From: Victivallales bacterium
GTDB lineage: Bacteria > Verrucomicrobiota > Lentisphaeria > Oligosphaerales > Lenti-02
NCBI GenBank assembly: GCA_018648945.1
Contig: JABGQJ010000223.1
Span: 1-10,620, forward strand
Direction: 5' to 3'
Length of the DNA: 10,620 nt
The notes under the pieces are model-generated. The model had not been told where the DNA came from, did not search any database, and saw nothing but the letters and a program-made list of their open reading frames with translations. Below, piece after piece: positions 1 to 6,058 of the stretch. Made by a program: the position numbers and the translations under genes. How positions within the stretch are numbered: the first letter of the stretch is position 1; each line of letters begins with the position of its first letter.

Positions 1-93
1 GGCCTATGGAGCGAAGCTAGAGACTCGCAGGGATCGGGCCAGTTGGGCCGCCGTTCTTCCACCATGCGAACACAGTTCCCTTTGGGGCCCTGT

Positions 94-1410
94 TCAGATG
101 AGTCCGTGCAGCATCCGGCTCCATTCGTCGACGATCCGGTAGCCCGTTTGGACGTCCCAACGTGAGATGAGAGAGCCCGTGCCCTCCCAACTCCCTCCCA
201 TCGCGCCCTCGATGGTGGGACAGTAGCCCATGTCTCCATTCGTGATCCCAAAGACCGCGGTGATGGGGAACGGACTGCGTCGCTTGAGCTCCAGTCCGAA
301 ATGACAGAATATCTCGCATGGGACGGTCACGAATGCCAACTCGCCGAGGCGGCCTGCATGCAGGTCAACCGTTTCCGTTGTCTTGTCCCCGAATCGCTCG
401 TGAAAGAGGAGCGTCAGGTGCGCCGTCGCGAGGGCGAGTCCTCCGTCATCAGCCGTGCTGCCGTTGCGGTAGTCTTCCATGACGCGTTTGGCCCACTGCA
501 GCCGTTCCTCGGGTAACGGGCGCAGTTCCGCATCGAAGTGTGTGACTGCATGCGCCACGGCGGTTTCGGCCGTGAAGTCCGCATGCTGCAGCAGGCGCAG
601 CGTCTCGCCCGCAATGAGATGCGCTGCTCGCGCGACCCGCTGCTCCGCTGGTTCCGGGGTGCGCGACCTCCAGAACTCATCAACGATGGAGATGTCGCCG
701 ATCGCGCCGTTGAAGAAGAGGACGGGGATGGGGCCGAAGACATCGCGCAGGTACTGCCGCGCGAGCCCCGGGAAGTCGGCCGAGAGAAAATCGCTGCCAT
801 AGAAGTTGATCGGGTGTGCCGTGCTGTTGTAGAGCACAGCCTTGACCGGTCCTCCGGGTGCCCTGACGAAGAAGGCTGTGTGCTGTGGATCGGTGCGACC
901 TTCCAGGCCGGTTGCGTCGGGGCGGTTGGGGTCGCCGTGCATGACGTGCGCTCCGTCGGCCAGGCAGACCCGACGGTTATAGCCGATTTCGGCACGTCCT
1001 TTCCCCCAGGCGACCTCAGCGGCTTCGGCCGTGGATACAGCCTCGCTCGCGGCGGCGCAGAGCCAGGCGCGAAGACGTTCGAGATAGACGTCGTCAATCA
1101 GCTTGTCAGGATGGGTGGGGCCCAGGACAGACGGTGCGGAATGGGTGTGCGAACACCCGATCAGAATGCTGCCCTTGGGCACTCCACTGGCTTCCGCGAC
1201 GGCGGGCAGGAGACCTTGTACATACTCTATGTCCGTCCCGCCGAGGTCGCATGTAATGAGGAGCAAGCCATTGCCGTCGGACTCGATCCATAGCGCATTG
1301 GCCTCCAGGTCGTCCCGAATGTGCCGCACGGTCGCCCTGTGCGTTGCGCCCTGAATGACGGTGCCGAGATCGTTGTTGATGATCCTCGTGGCGGTTCCAG
1401 CTTTCAACAT
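94..1410 (-). CDS. Neutral/alkaline ceramidase-like hydrolase, short form without signal peptide
   Basis: Predicted 438-residue protein of the neutral/alkaline non-lysosomal ceramidase N-terminal domain family, which are zinc-dependent amide hydrolases. Visible motifs are SHTHSAP (residues 87-93), a TAHP histidine (about 199), GAIGDIS (235-241, matching the GD-S segment that carries the nucleophilic serine in true ceramidases), PCE (Glu366) and GDMGYCPT (Tyr396). These fit the His/His/Glu/Tyr zinc site known for the family. The start at 1410 is chosen over an upstream Met at 1479 because TTGGGAG lies 7 nt before it and the family match begins at MLKAGTATR. Canonical secreted ceramidases are about 650-700 residues with a C-terminal Ig-like domain; this one stops after the catalytic domain and has no signal peptide. 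It may therefore act in the cytoplasm, and the ceramide substrate is not assured. It is the last gene of the minus-strand cluster. Confidence 0.85.
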   Translation of the reverse strand: MLKAGTATRIINNDLGTVIQGATHRATVRHIRDDLEANALWIESDGNGLLLITCDLGGTDIEYVQGLLPAVAEASGVPKGSILIGCSHTHSAPSVLGPTHPDKLIDDVYLERLRAWLCAAASEAVSTAEAAEVAWGKGRAEIGYNRRVCLADGAHVMHGDPNRPDATGLEGRTDPQHTAFFVRAPGGPVKAVLYNSTAHPINFYGSDFLSADFPGLARQYLRDVFGPIPVLFFNGAIGDISIVDEFWRSRTPEPAEQRVARAAHLIAGETLRLLQHADFTAETAVAHAVTHFDAELRPLPEERLQWAKRVMEDYRNGSTADDGGLALATAHLTLLFHERFGDKTTETVDLHAGRLGELAFVTVPCEIFCHFGLELKRRSPFPITAVFGITNGDMGYCPTIEGAMGGSWEGTGSLISRWDVQTGYRIVDEWSRMLHGLI

Positions 1411-1536
1411 GGTTTGACTCCCAAGTCGTGATCGCGGATCGGTACGGGGCCATAGACTGTCGAGGCTTCTCTGGGCCAACGTGCGGGTGTGCCGCCGAGG
1501 TCACGAGGTCGGCACTGCTCGTCTTGTTAGGGCTTC
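1411..1536 (-). other. Intergenic spacer, ceramidase-like / DUF6717-like
   Basis: A 126-bp gap inside the minus-strand cluster. It holds the ceramidase-like ribosome binding site and a weak imperfect hairpin (GCCGA ... TCGGC, about 1494-1513) with no T tract. No convincing promoter or terminator was seen, so co-transcription remains the simplest reading. Confidence 0.4.
1418..1424 (-). promoter_or_regulatory. Ribosome binding site of the ceramidase-like gene
   Basis: TTGGGAG sits 7 nt before the ATG at 1410 on the minus strand. It decides the start over the longer reading frame beginning at 1479. The identical heptamer with identical spacing precedes two other genes of the same cluster. Confidence 0.7.
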
Positions 1537-1977
1537 CTATTTCGTCTTTTTGGGCTCTCGCTTCAGTGGTTCGGCCTTCCCGTAGAGGATGCGGGGGGCA
1601 TGCCGGAAGTACTTGAGGAGCGAGGGGCACAGCCAGCCCTCCATCTTGTACTTGGGAGAGTAGTACCAGTGGCCTCCCTTGTCGGGTCGTCTCAGCAGGA
1701 ACTTGTGGGTTGATCCAGGGAAGTCCTGAGCCGCGAACAGAAGACGGAAGCCCTTCTCTGCGCCTGGGATGTCAGCCACCATCTTGTCGAGGATCTCGGG
1801 GACACCCGAGATGAACGGCTCCTTCCGGAGCCCCACCTGCTCATCATCGAATACCCACGTGCCGGCATGCCGGTACGGCTCGATGACCAGGATTGAGTTG
1901 CCTCCAGGTCGTTGCTGGGCAGTGGCCGATGCACAGATCAGCAGCGCGATGGTGAGGGCTGTCAGTCTCTTGATCAT
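1537..1977 (-). CDS. Small exported DUF6717-like protein
   Basis: Predicted 146-residue protein. Residues 1-21 form a clear Sec signal peptide: a positive start (MIKRL), a hydrophobic core and an ASATA-QQ cleavage region. The mature part carries NSILVIEPYRHAGTWVFDD (28-45), VADIPGAEKGFRLLF (67-81) and MEGWLCPSL (112-120). This pattern resembles the DUF6717 family, whose function is unknown; the assignment is from memory of the family's conserved words. The ATG at 1977 is preferred over an in-frame Met at 2070 because a TTGGGAG site lies 7 nt upstream and the signal peptide begins there. Family members that I recall begin near the NSILVI segment without a leader, so export here may be a variation. 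The C-terminal tail is basic (LKREPKKTK). Confidence 0.75.
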   Translation of the reverse strand: MIKRLTALTIALLICASATAQQRPGGNSILVIEPYRHAGTWVFDDEQVGLRKEPFISGVPEILDKMVADIPGAEKGFRLLFAAQDFPGSTHKFLLRRPDKGGHWYYSPKYKMEGWLCPSLLKYFRHAPRILYGKAEPLKREPKKTK

Positions 1978-1984
1978 CTCGGTT

Positions 1985-1991
1985 CTCCCAA
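1985..1991 (-). promoter_or_regulatory. Ribosome binding site of the DUF6717-like gene
   Basis: TTGGGAG on the minus strand, 7 nt before the ATG at 1977. It supports the signal-peptide start rather than the longer frame from 2070. Confidence 0.65.
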
Positions 1992-2106
1992 CGGCAGCAT
2001 CAGTGGCGCGACGTACGAGCATACCTTTCGGCCCCCATTCATCCCTGAGGGCTTGACCGTTGAAGTCCATATGAAACCAGAGCCAGTCTCGCGTGAGTGG
2101 CCCGGG

Positions 2107-2700
2107 CTACTTCTCTTCCTTGAGCACCATGTCGATGCAGAGCACCGCGGCGAGGATGAGCTGGCGCAAGGAGGTGTTCGGGGGGACCTCCTGGGAGATC
2201 TCGAGCACATAGTTGTCCGCGCTGGTGAACATCTCCTTGCCGAGGCCAGCCCACTTCTTGGTCACATGGGCGAACTCCGTATCCCCCGCCATGAAACGGA
2301 AGTCCCAACCGGTCCACTTGCCCTTGAGTTCGCACATGGGCTCACCATCGGGGCCCAGCACGCGGAAGGCGCCGCCAAGGGAGAAGAGCTTCTGCTTGAA
2401 GCCGCCGATGACTTGGTCGTTCTCGTCGAGCACCTGGACGTTGGAGAGGAAGAAGCAGACCCCCCGGGTCACGCGTACCAACTGCTGCCCGTCGGGGGTG
2501 CGGACCTGGATGTCGAAGGGCGTGTTGGTCTTCAGGCCGGTGAAGCGGAGGATCTTGGTTATGAAACCGAGTTTCTCCTCCCGGCACTCCATGATGATAC
2601 CACCCGTGGCGGGGTCGTGAATGTCGAAGTTGTTGGCGGCCTTGAACAGCCCAACATGCTCTTTGACGAGGAATAGATTCTGGTTCAGAACGTCATGCAT
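2107..2700 (-). CDS. Phospholipid scramblase / LURP-one-like protein
   Basis: Predicted 197-residue protein of the scramblase-related (LURP-one-like, tubby-type beta-barrel) superfamily. Characteristic stretches are LFLVKEHVGLFKAANNFDI (9-27), a TPFDIQVRTPDG strand pair (60-71), GGFKQKLFSLGGAF (99-112), LKGKWTGWDFRF (125-136) and HVTKKWAGLGKEMFTSADNY (145-164), followed by a hydrophobic C-terminal helix (LRQLILAAVLCIDMVL, 178-193). Eukaryotic scramblases move lipids between leaflets, but for bacterial relatives the activity is unproven. The length fits a complete single-domain protein. The start overlaps the end of the upstream esterase gene by 8 bp, and its AGAGGA ribosome site lies within that gene, so translational coupling is likely. 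Confidence 0.85.
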   Translation of the reverse strand: MHDVLNQNLFLVKEHVGLFKAANNFDIHDPATGGIIMECREEKLGFITKILRFTGLKTNTPFDIQVRTPDGQQLVRVTRGVCFFLSNVQVLDENDQVIGGFKQKLFSLGGAFRVLGPDGEPMCELKGKWTGWDFRFMAGDTEFAHVTKKWAGLGKEMFTSADNYVLEISQEVPPNTSLRQLILAAVLCIDMVLKEEK

Positions 2701-3952
2701 GGTGTGATCCTCTGCGTTGTGACGGGTCGTTCAGGAACGCTTCGAACTGGGCAAGGATGCGGCGCAAGTCGCCGCGTGGCGTCTGGTGCGAAAGACAATG
2801 TGCAATGGGAGGTATGGGGAACACGTCCCACAACTTGGTATCTATAGGGACCGACCTTCCCGAAAGCTGTTCGGCGAGCCCGGCCACACCCAACGCTCCT
2901 ACCGGCCAGGAGGAAAAGCAAGTCGCGGCCGCAGAAATCAGTGGCGGATCGGGTTCGCTCACGGTGTTGTGTGGCAGCTCAAGGACGCGGGCAAGGAAGT
3001 CGCCGATCCGCTCCCGGCGACCTAGATCCCAGCTGTGTTCTCCAGGGACCAGGGCGGCCTGGAACCGATCGTCGGCCTCCAGGCGCGCATAGGCTTCCTG
3101 GGTCTGCCGGGCGACTCGATGGAAGAGATCGTTGGGAAACAGAACATCGTGATCGCCCTGGGCGATGAGCAGTGGCCGGGGAGCGACGCAACCGAGAAGT
3201 TGCCCCATCTCCAGCTGGCCGACGATACCAGGCAGGACATTGCACAAGCAGTGCCGTTTCTCCTTGCGAGCCACGAACTCGAAGGTGGAGGGGTAGCCGG
3301 AGGAGGAGACGGCAGCCAGATCCTCGCGGAAGGCGCCGAGGAACAAACTCAGCGTGCCGCCGCCGGAGTTGCCGATGGCAGCCACCCGGGACGCGTCGAT
3401 CCGGGAATCCTGCCGTAGCCAGTCGAGCCAGGCCATGCTCTCCAGAACAATCAGACCTTGCAGACTGGTACCGCAAGCGAAGGGCGCAACCGCGTCGGCG
3501 TGCCCCATGGGTTGGCGTTCGCCCTGCCCCAGGTTGTCCGGGACCAGCACCGCCGCCCCAAGACGGACCAGATGCGCTGCCATCTGCTGGTAGCCAGGAC
3601 AGTGCTTGCCGCCGGGGCCGTGCCCACAGCAGAGAAGCACGGCAGGCAGCCGTTCCATCCCAGCGTGGGCCGGGAGATAGAGGTGGGCGCAGGCGTGCAC
3701 GTCCGACCAGGACGTGGCTCGGAGGTGGTGCACCACGAAGCCCTGGGCGCAGCTTCGGTGAGACTGGCGAATCGTGATCTTGGGGCACCACTCCTCCCGG
3801 ATGCCCAGACACGCCTTGGCGACACGCACGATCTCAGCCCGTTCGTCGGCAACCCAAGGACGCCGTACCGGCAACTCGGCCATGGCCATGGCAAACCGCC
3901 GGTCGTACTCGGCGAATAGGTTGTGCGGGCTCGCCGCCTCGCGGCAATCCAT
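2693..3952 (-). CDS. Acetyl-xylan-esterase-like alpha/beta hydrolase
   Basis: Predicted 419-residue alpha/beta hydrolase related to the acetyl xylan esterase (AXE1) and 'alpha/beta hydrolase family' proteins common in polysaccharide-degrading bacteria. The nucleophile elbow is GNSGG (194-198, Ser196). A strand followed by QGDHDVLFP (266-273) supplies the acidic residue (probably Asp269), and GEHSW (304-308) supplies His306. An oxyanion-type segment CCGHGPGGK lies at 108-116. There is no signal peptide, so it is probably cytoplasmic. About 90 residues after position 330 lie outside the catalytic core and are not recognised; similar proteins often carry such a tail. It is the first gene of the minus-strand cluster, with TTGGGAG 7 nt before its ATG. 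The natural ester is unknown. Confidence 0.85.
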   Translation of the reverse strand: MDCREAASPHNLFAEYDRRFAMAMAELPVRRPWVADERAEIVRVAKACLGIREEWCPKITIRQSHRSCAQGFVVHHLRATSWSDVHACAHLYLPAHAGMERLPAVLLCCGHGPGGKHCPGYQQMAAHLVRLGAAVLVPDNLGQGERQPMGHADAVAPFACGTSLQGLIVLESMAWLDWLRQDSRIDASRVAAIGNSGGGTLSLFLGAFREDLAAVSSSGYPSTFEFVARKEKRHCLCNVLPGIVGQLEMGQLLGCVAPRPLLIAQGDHDVLFPNDLFHRVARQTQEAYARLEADDRFQAALVPGEHSWDLGRRERIGDFLARVLELPHNTVSEPDPPLISAAATCFSSWPVGALGVAGLAEQLSGRSVPIDTKLWDVFPIPPIAHCLSHQTPRGDLRRILAQFEAFLNDPSQRRGSHHA

Positions 3953-4090
3953 GTCGGGGCTCCCAAGGTGGCTGCGATATTCCTAACATGGCGGTGATGA
4001 ACGAAACCGCAATGGGGGGTTTCCAGGACGGAAGCGGGGAAGCATATTGGAGCAGTTGCCTAGTTCAGCTCAGCTTGGGGGTCCACACAG
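3953..4090. promoter_or_regulatory. Divergent intergenic region, presumed two-way promoter
   Basis: A 138-bp gap between the minus-strand esterase gene and the plus-strand URO-D-like gene, so promoters for both directions are expected here. For the plus strand a weak -10-like CATATT lies at 4043-4048 with TTCCAG 16 bp upstream. No good sigma-70 hexamers are evident on the minus strand. An imperfect hairpin, AAACC ... GGTTT, lies around 4004-4022. Assignment rests on gene orientation rather than clear motifs. Confidence 0.45.
3960..3966 (-). promoter_or_regulatory. Ribosome binding site of the esterase-like gene
   Basis: TTGGGAG on the minus strand, 7 nt before the ATG at 3952. This is the third copy of the same initiation motif with the same spacing. 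Confidence 0.6.
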
Positions 4091-5154
4091 ATGATTGACA
4101 GCCTGACCAGTTGGCGCGACACCGTCGCTCGGAAGCCGGGATGCCGCATCCCCCGCCACGCGAGCTTTACCCCGGACCTGCAGGCTCGGTTGACGGAGCA
4201 GTTCGGCCCGAATCTGGCCGAACACTTCGGTATGGACTCGATCGCCGGCGTCGCCCTGAAGCCTCCGCCAGATTACCAGGCACCGGACTTCTCCAGCTAC
4301 TACGAGGGTCGCGATGTCCCGGCGGACATGGTGATCAGTGCCGATGGCGTTGGCAAGACGCAAGCTGGCTTCTACCATTTCTTCGGCTTCATCCATCCCC
4401 TGATCGGGGCGGAGACCGTGGCGGATATCGAGGCCTATCCTCTGCGTGACTTCGTGGGGTGGAGCGATGAAGGCATGGCCGAGCAGGTGGCAAATCTGCA
4501 CCGGGCCGGGCGGTATGTGGCGGGGTCCGTGGGCACACCTACGAGACCTCCTGGCAGGTCCGCGGCTACGAGGAGTTCCTCACCGATCTCATGCTCCGCC
4601 CCGCCATGGCCGAAGCCATGCTGGACCTTGTGGCCGACCGCAATTGCCTGACCGCCACGGCCACGGCCCGCGCTGGCGCGGACTACCTGCGATTGGGCGA
4701 CGATGTGGCCAGCCAGCGAGCGCTCATGTTCCCCCCGGAGCTCTGGCGGCGCATCTTCAAGCCCCGCCTGGCGCGGATCATCGCAGCGGGGCGCGCGGAA
4801 AACCCCTCCATTGGTGTCTGGTATCATAGTGACGGCAACATCGAGGTGATCATCCCCGATCTCATCGAGGTCGGCGTCACCATCCTCAACCCGGTGCAGC
4901 CGGAATGCATGGACCCAGCCAAGCTGTATCGCGAGTACGGGCGCGATCTCGTACTGGACGGCACGGTCGGCACCCAGACCGTCATGCCCTTTGGCACCCC
5001 CCAGGATGTGACCGAAACGGTCAAACGCACCATCGACCAGATTGGGCAAGCGGGCGGACTCATCCTCTCCCCCACCCACGTGCTCGAGCCCGAAGTGCCC
5101 ATCGCCAACATCGAGGCCCTCTTCGACGCCTGCAATACCTACGGGAATGGCTGA
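4091..5154 (+). pseudogene. URO-D-superfamily protein gene with a one-base frameshift
   Basis: If the frame is restored this encodes about 354 residues of the uroporphyrinogen decarboxylase (URO-D/MtaA/CmuA) superfamily. Members include porphyrin decarboxylases and cobalamin-linked methyltransferases. Residues 1-148 read well in one frame up to YVAGSVG. The conserved continuation HTYETSWQVRGYEEFL and everything to the stop, including WYHSDGN, NPVQPECMDP, LDGTVGTQTVMPFGTP and LSPTHVLEPEVP, lie in the frame one base earlier. The break maps to the run GTGGGC at 4529-4534; one extra G would join the frames. It may be a sequencing or assembly error or a true disablement. The ATG at 4091 follows TTGGGGG 9 nt upstream. 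The stop at 5152-5154 abuts the SagB-type gene, suggesting an operon. Divergent URO-D proteins of this type rarely make haem; a demethylation or corrinoid role is possible. Confidence 0.8.
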
Positions 5155-5155
5155 C

Positions 5156-5923
5156 ATGAGCGACGAACGCCTGAACGCCCTCCGCTCCTTCCTCAAGGAC
5201 ACGATCCGCCAACAAACGGACTTCCGCGCCACCGATCAGGCCCGGGGCGTGCCGCCCCCTCCCCTTCAGAAGCCCTGCCCGAGCGACTGCAAGCGGATCG
5301 CCTTGCCCCCGCCCGAGTCGCTGCGCGCGCTAGGCAAGCTCGACCTCTTCACCGCCATCGCCAATCGGGAGAGCCATCGGGAATTCGCCGCTGCGCCGCT
5401 GAGTCTTGACGAGCTGGCCTTCCTGCTCTGGGCGACCCAGGGCGTGCGCGAGGTGCTGAACCCCTCGGCGGCCTTGCGGACCGTGCCCTCGGCCGGAGCC
5501 CGCCATCCCTTCGAGACCTACATCGCCGTACGCACCGTGAAGGGTCTCAAGCCCGGCCTCTACCGCTACCTGCCCTTCGATGGGGAACTCGCCCAGCTCA
5601 GTCGAACCAACAATGTGGTGTCTCAGGCGGGCGATGCATGCCTGGGCCAGAACTGGATGGCGGATGCGGCGGCGGTCTTCTTCTGGACCGCTACCCCACA
5701 GCGCACCGAGTGGCGCTACGGCGCGGCTTCCCACAAGGTCATTGCGCTCGATGCCGGGCATGTGTGCCAGAATCTCTACCTTGCCTGCGAAGCGATCGGC
5801 TGCGGCACCTGCGGCGTCGGTGCCTACAGTCAGGAAGCCGTGGACAAGCTGCTTGCCGTGGATGGCAACGAGGAATTCGTCGTCTACATCGCCCCGGTGG
5901 GCAAGAAGATGCGGCCCGCGTGA
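5156..5923 (+). CDS. SagB-type nitroreductase-family dehydrogenase, stand-alone
   Basis: Predicted 255-residue FMN-dependent nitroreductase-fold protein of the SagB type. Matching features are NRESHREFAAAPLSLDELAFLL-type text at 70-91, RTVPSAGARHPFETYI (108-123), GLYRY (134-138), LGQNWMADAAAVFFWTA (163-179) and the C-terminal block HKVIALDAGHVCQNLYLACEAIG followed by VVYIAPVGKK. SagB proteins oxidise thiazolines/oxazolines in peptide maturation when paired with YcaO enzymes. No YcaO or precursor peptide is seen here, so the role is probably another flavin-dependent redox step. The start at 5156 lies 1 nt after the URO-D stop and has GGGA 9 nt upstream; an in-frame ATG at 5147 is possible. The reading frame extends further upstream only as a shadow of the URO-D gene. 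Confidence 0.85.
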   Translation: MSDERLNALRSFLKDTIRQQTDFRATDQARGVPPPPLQKPCPSDCKRIALPPPESLRALGKLDLFTAIANRESHREFAAAPLSLDELAFLLWATQGVREVLNPSAALRTVPSAGARHPFETYIAVRTVKGLKPGLYRYLPFDGELAQLSRTNNVVSQAGDACLGQNWMADAAAVFFWTATPQRTEWRYGAASHKVIALDAGHVCQNLYLACEAIGCGTCGVGAYSQEAVDKLLAVDGNEEFVVYIAPVGKKMRPA

Positions 5924-6058
5924 GCACGGCCCACCCCCCCGGGGCCCTGTGGATCAACTCGTTCAGCCATTCCATGAGACGCCTATCGCAAGGCATTCCC
6001 GAACAGAAGGGCGGCCCCAAAAGCCGTTCACTCAACAGATCGCCGGAGGCAGAAACAA
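5924..6058 (+). other. Intergenic spacer before the DUF4091 gene
   Basis: A 135-bp gap. It begins with a C/G-rich patch (about 5931-5950) and ends with the ribosome binding site GGAGG at 6045-6049. No terminator with a T tract and no clear promoter were seen, so transcription may run through from the SagB-type gene. Confidence 0.4.

Noticed and set aside
414..1293. Long open frames on both strands overlapping the ceramidase-like gene.
   Set aside because: They are composition-driven shadows in GC-rich DNA; only the 94-1410 frame has recognisable family motifs.
5931..5950. A C-run/G-run patch after the SagB-type gene as a terminator.
   Set aside because: It has no T tract and no stable extended stem.
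5920..5955. A GTGA overlap after the intact SagB-type gene whose frame reads PGALWIN, resembling PGQVWLD at the GH43 N-terminus; possibly a GH43 remnant.
   Set aside because: Only a handful of residues agree and the similarity stops at once. The C-rich sequence makes chance matches easy.
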